64,000 bases of DNA from Pseudomonas syringae (GTDB lineage: Bacteria > Pseudomonadota > Gammaproteobacteria > Pseudomonadales > Pseudomonadaceae). The position numbers were made by a program, and so were the translations under genes. The number at the start of each line of letters is the position of its first letter. Position 1 is the stretch's first letter. Shown in pieces: positions 9,104 to 17,247 of this stretch. Under the pieces are notes generated by a model. That model had not been told where the DNA came from. It saw only the letters and a program-made list of their open reading frames with translations, and did no database searches. The DNA lies in the NCBI RefSeq assembly GCF_000737245.1, contig NZ_JPQU01000100.1, forward strand, positions 124,001 through 188,000, given 5' to 3'.

Positions 9104-9580
9104 TCAGAGGATGTAGCCCAGACAAGCCAGGGTGTCGTCAGAGTTGATCAGGCGGACTAGCTTGCGCTGGATCCGCAAACGGTCGCCGACACGCTCCAAT
9201 TCGTAGACGATATCCGCGCTGTAGTGCTTGAAAGAGTCCTTGCGGAACTCGCGCACGTTCTGCGCGCAACGTACCGTTACGTGCTCATCGCTTTCGAACA
9301 ACACGCGAAAGCGTGACAAGGTGCGCACAGTACGCGGCTGCGGGCTGGTGGAAATCGACTCACCGCCGGTCAGACGCTGGATTCGCAACTGACGCATGTG
9401 ATGATCGTCATAGGCGTAGTTCAGGGTGTTCTCGTAGTCTTCTTCGTTAGGGTCGATCGGGATGATGTACGTACCCTTCTCGCTCCAAAGACTTAACCAG
9501 GTGTCGAACTCGCCGTGGTCGAGCATGTCGCCTTCGGCCCAGATAAAAGCCGTGACTTGATTCAGTAATTGCAGATTCAT
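9104..9580 (-). CDS. iacD: IacD: small (beta) subunit of a Rieske aromatic-ring dioxygenase
   Basis: A 158-residue NTF2-like beta subunit of a ring-hydroxylating dioxygenase. It starts with a helix bearing AEGDMLDHGEFDTWLSLW, then YIIPI, and ends in RIQRKLVRLINSDDTL, all typical of the family. It begins immediately next to the stop of the alpha-subunit gene (no gap), as expected for subunits made in equal amounts. With IacC it forms the oxygenase that, in studied systems, produces catechol from anthranilate. Confidence 0.92.
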   Translation of the reverse strand: MNLQLLNQVTAFIWAEGDMLDHGEFDTWLSLWSEKGTYIIPIDPNEEDYENTLNYAYDDHHMRQLRIQRLTGGESISTSPQPRTVRTLSRFRVLFESDEHVTVRCAQNVREFRKDSFKHYSADIVYELERVGDRLRIQRKLVRLINSDDTLACLGYIL

Positions 9581-10864
9581 TTAGTTGCTCTCCGCCGACA
9601 TCATCTTTTTCCACTGCTGGTAGGCCGCGCGCATGCCGGTCTCGGCACTCACGTCGCTGACTAGGCCGTCTTCGGTCGGCTTCTCGCCCGGCAGGCCACG
9701 GTTGAGCATGATCCACAGGTCTTCGCCAGCACTGGCGCCTTTCTGCACGCGCTCCCAGGCTTCGGAATCGTCCGGGGTCCCAAAGCCCATCGGGCCCTGG
9801 AAGTGTTCGTGCAGGCGCAGGCGGTAGCGGTTGGCTACGGCCGGGCCGCCGTCCATGGTGATCACCGAGTGGTGGATCTCGGTCTCGGTCACCGAGATCG
9901 GTTGCAGCACCCGGAAAAACGCCATGGAGCAAGCGACATTGGGGAACAGGTTGAGGTTGAAACCCGAACCACCTACGGCGCGCACGATACGGCGCACCTG
10001 CTGTTCTTCGATGCCCTCATCACGCAACTCGGCGGCCAAGCCTTCAAAACGCTCAGGGATTGGCCTGTCGAGGTCGGCTTCCAGGTCCACCAGATCGGGG
10101 ATCATCACCATCACGCTGTGGCCATTGCCCAGGTCTTCGACGTAGCCAGGGCCTTCGACGAAATCGAACAGCTTGAGGGTTTCTTCATCCACCGAGGACA
10201 GGAACGACTTGTGCACCAGCGGGAAGTGGTAGGCGTCAGTGGTGTTTTCCAGCTGGATTTTCCAGTTACCCGGAAAACGGAAACGGTGTTCGCCCGGGAC
10301 CTTGATCGGGTAACCGGCGCCCTGCTTCATGAACAGGTCCATCCATTTCTTGGCCGGGCCAAGGAAGTCCACCAGCGGCTCGATGTCGTCCTTGAAGGTA
10401 GCGAACAACATGCCCGCATACTCTTCAACACGCAGGCTCACCAGAGGCAGCTCGCCCTTGTCCAGGCAGTCGCCGTAGCTTTCCGGGCTTGGCACACCGC
10501 GCAATGAACCATCCAGCGCGTAACTCCAGCCGTGATACGGGCAGACAAAGCTGTTGGTCTTGCCTTTCTTGTGTTCGCAGACCGTGGCACCGCGATGGCG
10601 GCAGCGGTTTAGGTGCACATGAACCTGTTTTTTGCGGTCACGCACCACAATCACTGGCTGCTTGCCGATAAAGGTACTTTTGTAGCTGCCCGAATCTGGA
10701 ATTTCACTGGTGTGGGCGACCCACACCCAGGTGCTGTAGAAAATCTTTTCCAGTTCGACGTCAAACAGCTTGGCGTCGGTGTACAGCGAGGTGTGCACGC
10801 GGTCGTGCTTGATCAGGTCAGCGGGGCTGACCTCCAGGTTCACGGCGTTGATCAGATTAGTCAC
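9581..10864 (-). CDS. iacC: IacC: Rieske oxygenase large (alpha) subunit
   Basis: A 427-residue alpha subunit. The Rieske 2Fe-2S ligands are Cys88, His90, Cys108 and His111 (CRHRG and CPYHGW). The mononuclear iron site is visible as ENTTDAYHFPLVH, with His213 and His218 and the bridging Asp210. The protein dihydroxylates an aromatic ring. In the iac pathway it completes conversion to catechol with IacD, fed by the reductase IacF. It lies 48 bp downstream of iacI. All metal ligands are intact, so I expect a functional enzyme. Confidence 0.94.
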   Translation of the reverse strand: MTNLINAVNLEVSPADLIKHDRVHTSLYTDAKLFDVELEKIFYSTWVWVAHTSEIPDSGSYKSTFIGKQPVIVVRDRKKQVHVHLNRCRHRGATVCEHKKGKTNSFVCPYHGWSYALDGSLRGVPSPESYGDCLDKGELPLVSLRVEEYAGMLFATFKDDIEPLVDFLGPAKKWMDLFMKQGAGYPIKVPGEHRFRFPGNWKIQLENTTDAYHFPLVHKSFLSSVDEETLKLFDFVEGPGYVEDLGNGHSVMVMIPDLVDLEADLDRPIPERFEGLAAELRDEGIEEQQVRRIVRAVGGSGFNLNLFPNVACSMAFFRVLQPISVTETEIHHSVITMDGGPAVANRYRLRLHEHFQGPMGFGTPDDSEAWERVQKGASAGEDLWIMLNRGLPGEKPTEDGLVSDVSAETGMRAAYQQWKKMMSAESN

Positions 10865-10912
10865 GGTGGCTCCTCGTCGGCATTGCTCGCCGACTCTCAG
10901 AAAATGTTGCTG

Positions 10913-11449
10913 TCACTGGCCAGATTTATCAGGCACCGGCAGGTATGCGTTGCTGTTCCAGGTGTCTACCGGCCGACTGAACAGGTTCTCGGTGACAAAG
11001 TGCGCCATGCTCCACACGCCTGTTTCAGGGTCTTGCTGAAACTCGACGCTCAGCCTTGCGCTGTTCAAATGCGAAGCACCGCTGGCAAAGGTCGAGGTCT
11101 GCAACATCACCCAACTGCCGCTGGCACGAGCGCCTTCAACACGGATCAGCTCGCTGGTCAGGAAGTGCACGTTGAGGGCAAAGTGCGCTGGCTCGACCAT
11201 GTACGTTGCGAACATCGCCTTGATCGAATCCCGGCCCCGATAGCCACCGAATGCGTTCTGGTACTTGGCACCTTTGCCTTCCCAGATCGCGTCTTCGCTG
11301 AACAACCCGGCCAGCTCATCCAGCGGCGAATCGACGCCCAGGTCGTCACACAGCACCATGTAGCGATTCATGCAGGCGCGAACGGCGTTTTCGCTTTCCA
11401 GCTGCGCAAGGCGCTGTTCAAGCTGTTCGAGGCGAAGTTCGTGGTTCAT
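10913..11449 (-). CDS. iacI: IacI: SnoaL/NTF2-like protein of the auxin pathway
   Basis: A 178-residue protein with an N-terminal coiled region (LEQLEQRLAQLE) followed by an NTF2/SnoaL-like domain (LAGLFSEDAIWEGKG, GRDSIKAMF). This fold is used by small hydrolases, isomerases and dioxygenase beta subunits. In P. putida 1290 the gene between iacB and iacC is iacI, and the same position holds here. It is thought to act on an oxidised indole intermediate after IacA/IacE, but its exact reaction is not evident from sequence. Confidence 0.85.
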   Translation of the reverse strand: MNHELRLEQLEQRLAQLESENAVRACMNRYMVLCDDLGVDSPLDELAGLFSEDAIWEGKGAKYQNAFGGYRGRDSIKAMFATYMVEPAHFALNVHFLTSELIRVEGARASGSWVMLQTSTFASGASHLNSARLSVEFQQDPETGVWSMAHFVTENLFSRPVDTWNSNAYLPVPDKSGQ

Positions 11450-11470
11450 GGCGATGAGCTCTCTAGACGA

Positions 11471-11830
11471 TCAGCGCTGAATGATCAGTTCGCGGCCGGT
11501 ACGGGCCTCGACCTTGGCGTACTTCCAGAGCTTGTAAGTGCCCTCGCCCACCGGGGTGCTGCGGAACAGGTTGCACGCGGCATTGACGGTTTCGATGTCC
11601 GGCACATCAGCCAGCAGGTAGGTGGTCCACGGGTAGCCGGTGGACGGACCGACCATGCTCTGATCGTCGTCCATGTTGCCGAATACCTTCACACCTGGCA
11701 GGTCGTGAATGCCGTTCCACATGGCGCTGAACGCCGCCCAGACTTCCAGCTGTTCTTCACGCGGTGCGTCGAAGAAGTTCTGGTTGATGCCCATGCAGAA
11801 CAGCACGCGCAATGGTTTTTTGTCAGTCAT
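11471..11830 (-). CDS. iacB: IacB: small conserved protein of the auxin pathway
   Basis: A 119-residue protein with no recognisable catalytic motif. Residues such as LRVLFCMGINQNFFDAP near the start and VEARTGRELIIQ at the end suggest a small alpha/beta fold. It sits between iacA (30 bp) and iacI (21 bp), exactly where iacB is found in characterised operons. IacB has no firmly established activity that I know of. The call depends on gene order. Confidence 0.82.
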   Translation of the reverse strand: MTDKKPLRVLFCMGINQNFFDAPREEQLEVWAAFSAMWNGIHDLPGVKVFGNMDDDQSMVGPSTGYPWTTYLLADVPDIETVNAACNLFRSTPVGEGTYKLWKYAKVEARTGRELIIQR

Positions 11831-11860
11831 GTGAGTTACCCAATCAGTAGAAAAAATGAA

Positions 11861-13054
11861 TTACAGATAGCCGGGGAGCGGCTTGTTGCCGAAGAAAATC
11901 GCCCCGGCGTTCTGGTAGGTCATATCGCCCATGAAGGCATGCTGAGTGATGACCTGGGTGTCGTTGACGAAGCGCGACAATGGGCTGGTGCGATATACAC
12001 CGCTCATGCCCGAAAGCATCTGCGCGCTGCGCGCCACTTCGGCGGCAACGCGGGTCGCGTGGGTAGAGGACAGACGCAGCATGTTGGTTTGCTCCACCGA
12101 CACCGGATCACCTGCCAGCACGCTGGCCCAGGCGGCATCGATGGCTTCGTAGAACCAGGCGCGGGCCGCACGCAACGCCGCTTCGGCCTTGGCCATTTCC
12201 ACTTGTGCCAACGGCCGATCAGCCAGAGCTGGGGCGCCGGTCACGGAAATACGCCCACTGGCCATGCCGCTCAGCTCGTCCAGTGCCGCCCGGGCAACGC
12301 CCAACCCGACCACCGAAAGCACCTGGGTGGCGAACGACAGCGATGGGTAGCGGAAGAACGGCTCGTCAAGGTTCGAAGCGCCACCACGGACGAAGGTCCA
12401 CTCCTCGGGCACCACCACGTCCTTGACCACCACGTCATGGCTGCCAGTACCAATCAAGCCGACCACGTTCCAGGTTTCTTCGATTTGTACCTTGTCACGG
12501 GGCATCACAGCCAGACGTGGCAAGCCTACCGATTCACCATTTTTCGGGCTGATGCCGACGCCGATCAGCTCAGCGCCCATACAACCGCTGGAAAACTTCC
12601 AACGGCCATTAACATTCAGCCCCCCCTCGACGAAAGTGGCAGGCTGTGGCGGAAAGATGCCCCCGGCAAACACCACATCAGGGGACTTGGCGTACACCTT
12701 TTTAATGGTTTCAAGCGGCAGCGCGCAGAGGTAAACCGGGCTCATGCCGAAGCTTGCCACCCAGCCTGCCGAGCCATCGGCACGGGCGATTTCTTCCACC
12801 ATCTGGCAGAATTCGGCAGGCGAACGCTCATCGCCGCCGAAACGTTTCGGGACCAGCGCGCGATACACACCCAGGCTTTTGAAGCGTTCGATGACATCCG
12901 CAGAGATAAATTTCTGCTGGTCGAATTCTTCGCTGCGAGCACGTACACGGATCTCGTCCAGCAAGCTATGAAAAGCAGGATTCTCGGTGATCGGCGCCGA
13001 GGGCCGATAAGCCAGTTCGCTTAGTGAAGACACGGTTTTCTCCAATTCAGGCAT
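11861..13054 (-). CDS. iacA: IacA: acyl-CoA dehydrogenase-fold flavin monooxygenase initiating auxin oxidation
   Basis: A 397-residue protein of the acyl-CoA dehydrogenase superfamily, of the two-component monooxygenase type (HsaA/HpaB-like). It has ADGSAGWVASFG in the N-terminal helical domain, GGLNVNGRWKFSSGC in the middle and a C-terminal helical domain. It uses reduced flavin from IacG and oxygen to hydroxylate the indole ring of indole-3-acetate, the first pathway step in studied strains. The ATG at 13054 is 4 bp past the iacH stop, with GGAAGA inside the end of iacH. Upstream in-frame codons would overlap iacH by 75 bp and are less likely. Confidence 0.93.
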   Translation of the reverse strand: MPELEKTVSSLSELAYRPSAPITENPAFHSLLDEIRVRARSEEFDQQKFISADVIERFKSLGVYRALVPKRFGGDERSPAEFCQMVEEIARADGSAGWVASFGMSPVYLCALPLETIKKVYAKSPDVVFAGGIFPPQPATFVEGGLNVNGRWKFSSGCMGAELIGVGISPKNGESVGLPRLAVMPRDKVQIEETWNVVGLIGTGSHDVVVKDVVVPEEWTFVRGGASNLDEPFFRYPSLSFATQVLSVVGLGVARAALDELSGMASGRISVTGAPALADRPLAQVEMAKAEAALRAARAWFYEAIDAAWASVLAGDPVSVEQTNMLRLSSTHATRVAAEVARSAQMLSGMSGVYRTSPLSRFVNDTQVITQHAFMGDMTYQNAGAIFFGNKPLPGYL

Positions 13055-13058
13055 GACA

Positions 13059-14171
13059 TTAATCTTCCAGTTGACGAACCAGTTGGCGGGCGACTGCGCA
13101 GAGCAGTTCGTCCGCACCCTTGGCGGCAATCAGTTGCAGGCCCACCGGTAGCCCAGACTCGCCCATCAACGGGATCGTCAGTGCCGGGTGGCCGGAAAGG
13201 TTGAAGGGACGAACGAAAGCGGTCATGCCGATCACGGCGCGGGTATCAGTTGCGTCAACCAACAACAGCGGATAGTCCGGCATGGTCGGCATCGCCAGGA
13301 TCGGTGTACGGGCCAGGGCTTGATCGACCTCAGCGGTGAACGACAGACGAATTGCTTCTGCGCTCGTCAGTGTTTGCGGGCTGGTGAACTGCGCAGCCAT
13401 CAGTCGCGAAGCGATGTCTTCACCGACCTTGCCGGACGCCAATAGATGCCCGCATGCAGACCAGGTTTCCGCATTGATCACATCCAGCCCTGCTTCGTAG
13501 GCGGCCTGCATACCGGGTAATGGTTGCTCGCTGAGCGCAAAACCGCCGGCCTGCAATGCCGCGTCGACTGCGGCCTGAATCTCCGGCCGGGCCAGCACCG
13601 GCACCACGCCAATGGTGATGTCGTCGGTGCCGGGTAGTTCGCCGAAGCCCGGATCAATGGCAGCCATGCCTTTGATCAGCAGATCAATGCTGTCGGCGAA
13701 CGGCCCGACGCAATCGAGGCTGCTGTGCTCGGGCATTACCCCTTTACGACTGATACGGCCGAAGCTGGGCTTGAGGCCAAATACGCCGCAACAGGCTGCC
13801 GGGATGCGCACCGAACCACCGGTGTCGGTGCCAATGGAAAAGTCCGCAAGGCCGGCCGCAACCGCAGCGGCTGAACCACTCGACGAGCCACCAGGAATGC
13901 GCGATGGAAACCGCGGATTGATCGCAGTGCCGGTCCAGTTGTTAATCCCGGTGGTGCCAAACGCCAGCTCATGCAGGCTGGTTTTACCGATGATCCGGCA
14001 GCCGCTGCTTAACAGGTGCTCAACAACTTCAGCGTGCTGCTCCGCAGCGGGCGCATCGGCCAAGGCACGGCTGGAAGCACAGGTCGGGAAGCCTGCGATA
14101 TCGATGGTGTCTTTAACCATCACCGACAAGCCTGAAGCTCCCAACTCTAATTCCTGGACGACAATCGTCAT
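13059..14171 (-). CDS. iacH: IacH: amidase-signature hydrolase
   Basis: A 370-residue amidase-signature enzyme. The catalytic lysine is in VMVKDTIDIAG (Lys20), the cis-serine in GGSSSGSAAAVAAG (96-98) and the nucleophile is Ser120 in GTDTGGSVRIPA. ATG 14171 is chosen because AGGTG lies at proper spacing; the frame continues 38 codons upstream across AT-rich promoter-like DNA. The protein is shorter than typical amidases, which start further upstream. In the pathway IacH is thought to cleave an amide-containing late intermediate to anthranilate. It is the first gene of the operon. Confidence 0.9.
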   Translation of the reverse strand: MTIVVQELELGASGLSVMVKDTIDIAGFPTCASSRALADAPAAEQHAEVVEHLLSSGCRIIGKTSLHELAFGTTGINNWTGTAINPRFPSRIPGGSSSGSAAAVAAGLADFSIGTDTGGSVRIPAACCGVFGLKPSFGRISRKGVMPEHSSLDCVGPFADSIDLLIKGMAAIDPGFGELPGTDDITIGVVPVLARPEIQAAVDAALQAGGFALSEQPLPGMQAAYEAGLDVINAETWSACGHLLASGKVGEDIASRLMAAQFTSPQTLTSAEAIRLSFTAEVDQALARTPILAMPTMPDYPLLLVDATDTRAVIGMTAFVRPFNLSGHPALTIPLMGESGLPVGLQLIAAKGADELLCAVARQLVRQLED

Positions 14172-14973
14172 GCCCATCACCTGTCTATTCAATTCAATCG
14201 AAACACGCTTCGGATTCGCAGGCCGAACAGCAAAGCCCTGCCAAACGCTTAAATCTAAAATCGTAATATTTACGTGAATTGTCAATTGAATTTTGCGAAA
14301 TAAATAAGTGTGTATTTACGGTGCGCTTTTAAGCCATCGCGCACCGTTGACGTGCATTTTGGTAACAGCCAACAAATTGATTTGCCAGTCATGAAAAGCA
14401 AATAAATTCTTTGTATATCAGATAGATAGCCAGTTTATCCGGGGATTTATCACTGTAACCGGCTGACGCGGCAGCAGATCAACCCAGGCAATGACGCGAT
14501 AAAATCCGGCCTCTGAAAATAAAAAAATCACATGAAATCTACTGTAATTACCGGTCATTTTTTGCGATTTTTTATCGTGTGTTCCCCCCCTGAAAACCTC
14601 TGTTTTTCATCGATAGGTTTCTTTCTACAAGCCCCATGCCCACGCAGTTCGCACAGCGTCAGGGTCCCTACGGAACCCGGTGCTGGGCGCGGAAAAATCC
14701 CAGGCAAAAATCGGTTATCAGCGGCCCGTCACCACCGGGCACGAAGCGTGTCCCGAAGCGGGGCGTTACTTTTTCTGGCATGCAACCTGCTATCGCTTGA
14801 TCTGCCCATCGACCAGGGTTCGCTCAAGTCGAGCAGCGCCGCCAAGTCTCGCCCCAAGAGTCTGGCGCTGAGGGATTTCAACAAGAGCGCTCGCGACCGC
14901 ACCCCGTGGTGATGGAGACGACCTTTTAAAAAATCGCGCCCTTGCTTCGCCTTGCAACGCTACGGAGAGAGTT
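14172..14973. other. Divergent control region between iacH and the ABC importer (about 800 bp)
   Basis: The half next to iacH is AT-rich and carries two inverted repeats (14262-14274 and 14277-14287) and two copies of TATTTACG (14267 and 14313). The half next to the importer (14530-14960) is G+C-rich and resembles coding DNA, but no frame gives a recognisable protein. I see no RNA gene. It should hold the promoters of both the iac operon and the importer operon. Confidence 0.55.
14262..14287. promoter_or_regulatory. Candidate IacR operator upstream of iacH
   Basis: CGTAA-TAT-TTACG (14262-14274) and AATTG-T-CAATT (14277-14287) are adjacent perfect inverted repeats about 90 bp upstream of the iacH start. 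MarR repressors bind such sites. The segment ACGTGAAT-N3-CAA (14272-14285) recurs upstream of iacR at 23311-23324, which supports recognition by the same regulator. Confidence 0.5.
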
Positions 14974-16122
14974 ATGTTCTTCAAGAAAACCGTGTCCACG
15001 TTACTGTTGAGTGCAGCCTTCGCATCCTTTGCTCAGGCAGATGTAAAAGTGGGAGTCATCACCTCCTCCACAGGCCCTATCGCATTGGTAGGCCTACCGC
15101 AGAAGAACAGCGTGCCGTTGCTCCCAGCTCAAGCGGGCGATCAGAAGATCACTTACATTTCCCTGGATGACGCAAGCGATCCAACCGCGACCGTCAAGGC
15201 GCTGAAGAAACTGATTGATGAGGACAACGTCGACGCGATCATCGGGCCGAGCGGCTCACCGAACGCCATGGGTGTGCTGCAATTCGTCGCTGAAGCTGGC
15301 GTTCCATTGCTGGCACCGGTGGGCACCGCTGCAGTGGTGCTACCGATGACCGAGCAGAAGAAATGGGTGTTCAAGACCACGCAGAACGATGATCTGATCG
15401 CCAAGGCGCTGTTCGAGAACATGAGCAAAAAAGGCATCAAAACCCTGGGCTTTATCGGTACGGCCGACCCATATGGCGAAAACTGGGCCAAGGTAGTGAC
15501 CGGCCTGGCTGCGGAGAACAACATCAAGATCGTCGGCAGCGAACGCTTCCAGCGCCAGGACACCTCGGTAACCGGGCAGAGCCTGAAGATTCTTTCTGCG
15601 CGGCCGGATGCCGTGCTTATCGCCGCACCGGGCAGCTCGTCGGTGATGCCGCAAACCACCCTGTTCGACCAGGGCTATCGCGGCCAGATGTACCAGACAC
15701 ACGGGGCAGCCCTGCAAGACTTCCTGAAACTGGGTGGCAAGAAAGTCGAGGGCACGATCCTTGCCGCCAGCATGATGCTGGTCCTGGACGAAATGCCGGA
15801 CAGCCCATCCAAAACCATCGCCAGCGACTACATCGCCAAGTACGAAAAGCTCAACGGCAGCAAGCCAGCGACTTTCGGCGCCAACACCTATGACGCCGGG
15901 CTGCTGCTCGAACGCGCCATTCCTGTCGCCAGCAAAATCGCTGCGCCCGGCACCCCGGCCTTCCGCAGCGCCCTGCGCGATGCATTGGAAAACACTCACG
16001 AGCTGGCCGCCACTCAGGGCGTGTACAACATGACCGCCACTGACCACAGCGGCTTTGACGAACGTGGCCGGGTCATGATTCAGGTCAAGAACGGTAACTG
16101 GACACTGCTCAAGGACAAATGA
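14974..16122 (+). CDS. ABC transporter periplasmic substrate-binding protein (branched-chain amino acid/aromatic acid type)
   Basis: A 382-residue LivJ/LivK-type (Peripla_BP_6) binding protein. The signal peptide ends near FAQA-DVKVG, followed by VGVITSSTGPIALVG and the IIGPSGSPNAMGVLQ segment typical of the family. The start follows GGAGAGAG. Members bind branched-chain amino acids, amides or aromatic acids. It leads a four-gene transporter set and is divergent from the iac operon, which suggests, without proof, that it captures indole-3-acetate or a related auxin. Confidence 0.92.
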   Translation: MFFKKTVSTLLLSAAFASFAQADVKVGVITSSTGPIALVGLPQKNSVPLLPAQAGDQKITYISLDDASDPTATVKALKKLIDEDNVDAIIGPSGSPNAMGVLQFVAEAGVPLLAPVGTAAVVLPMTEQKKWVFKTTQNDDLIAKALFENMSKKGIKTLGFIGTADPYGENWAKVVTGLAAENNIKIVGSERFQRQDTSVTGQSLKILSARPDAVLIAAPGSSSVMPQTTLFDQGYRGQMYQTHGAALQDFLKLGGKKVEGTILAASMMLVLDEMPDSPSKTIASDYIAKYEKLNGSKPATFGANTYDAGLLLERAIPVASKIAAPGTPAFRSALRDALENTHELAATQGVYNMTATDHSGFDERGRVMIQVKNGNWTLLKDK

Positions 16123-16209
16123 CCGATACCTGATGCCGGGCCATCGGAGCGTTCGAATGGCCTGCATCAGCCATCGGCAGGTCATCACCTCGTTGAAAGA
16201 GTCATCATT

Positions 16210-17247
16210 ATGAATTTCCAGATAGCTATGCTGCTGGGCCAGGATGGCATCACCAATGGCGCTATCTATGCGCTGCTGGCGCTGTCGATCCTGCTGGTCT
16301 TTACCGTGACGCGGATTCTGCTGATCCCCCAGGGCGAGTTCGTTACCTATGGCGCGCTGACCATGGCCACTTTGCAGGAAGGCCACCCGACCGCACTGGT
16401 CTGGCTGCTGCTGGGGCTGACCATCATTGATTGCGCCCTGGATCTATACGCTGCGGCGCGTTCCAGTCGCGGCTTCCTGTTCCCCAAACGTATCCTCGCC
16501 AAGCTCGGCTATGCCCTGCTGATGGTCGTACTGATCATGAAGCTGCCGCTGGCCGATCTGCCAATGGCTATTCAGGCATTGCTGACCCTGGCGCTGGTTG
16601 TGCCGTTGGGCCCGCAGATTTACCGGCTGGTGTTTCAACCGATTGCCTCGGCCAGCTCGCTGGTGTTGCTGATCGTGTCGATTGCGGTGCACGTAAGCAT
16701 GGTCGGTATCGCCCTGCTGCTGTTCGGTCCGGAAGGCGCCCGAACCCGGCCGTTTTCCGAAGCCGGCCTGGAACTGGGTCCGGTGACCTTCAACAGCCAG
16801 ACACTTTGGGTGCTGGCGGTGTCTCTGGGATTGATCGTCGGGCTGTTCCTGTTCTTCGAGCGCACCCTTTACGGCAAAGCGTTGCGCGCCACCGCAGTGA
16901 ATCGCATGGGTGCGCGTTTGATGGGCATCTCGCCAACTCTGGCAGGCAAGGCGACGTTTCTGGTAGCGACGTTCATCGGCGCGCTGTCGGGGATTCTCAT
17001 CGCACCGATCACCACACTGTATTTCGATTCCGGCTTCATCATCAGCCTCAAGGGGTTCGTCGGTGCCATCATCGGCGGCCTGGTCAGCTACCCGATTGCC
17101 GCCATGGGCGCGGTCGCGGTAGGCCTTATCGAAGCCTTCTCTATGTTTTGGGCCAGTAACTACAAAGAGATCATCGTGTTCACCCTGATCATTCCTTTTC
17201 TGCTGTGGCGCTCATTCACCAGTCGGCATGTGGAGGAAGACGAATGA
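16210..17247 (+). CDS. ABC transporter permease, LivH type
   Basis: A 345-residue hydrophobic protein with about eight membrane segments. The opening GITNGAIYALLALSILLVF and the later TAVNRMGARLMGI (the EAA-like loop contacting the ATPase) are typical of LivH permeases. It is 87 bp downstream of the binding protein and overlaps the next gene by ATGA (17244-17247), showing translational coupling. It forms one half of the membrane channel; the other half is in the fused downstream protein. Confidence 0.92.
   Translation: MNFQIAMLLGQDGITNGAIYALLALSILLVFTVTRILLIPQGEFVTYGALTMATLQEGHPTALVWLLLGLTIIDCALDLYAAARSSRGFLFPKRILAKLGYALLMVVLIMKLPLADLPMAIQALLTLALVVPLGPQIYRLVFQPIASASSLVLLIVSIAVHVSMVGIALLLFGPEGARTRPFSEAGLELGPVTFNSQTLWVLAVSLGLIVGLFLFFERTLYGKALRATAVNRMGARLMGISPTLAGKATFLVATFIGALSGILIAPITTLYFDSGFIISLKGFVGAIIGGLVSYPIAAMGAVAVGLIEAFSMFWASNYKEIIVFTLIIPFLLWRSFTSRHVEEDE

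Noticed and set aside
10613..13024. 803-codon open frame on the plus strand
   Set aside because: It lies antisense to iacC, iacI, iacB and iacA, whose products are recognisable. Its translation has low complexity typical of the antisense of G+C-rich genes.
14172..14285. Longer iacH start 38 codons upstream
   Set aside because: It would place the AT-rich inverted repeats inside the coding region and has no ribosome binding site.
14532..14912. 126-codon open frame upstream of the importer
   Set aside because: No recognisable domain and no ribosome binding site; composition is unlike the neighbouring proteins. Kept only as an unexplained G+C-rich stretch.
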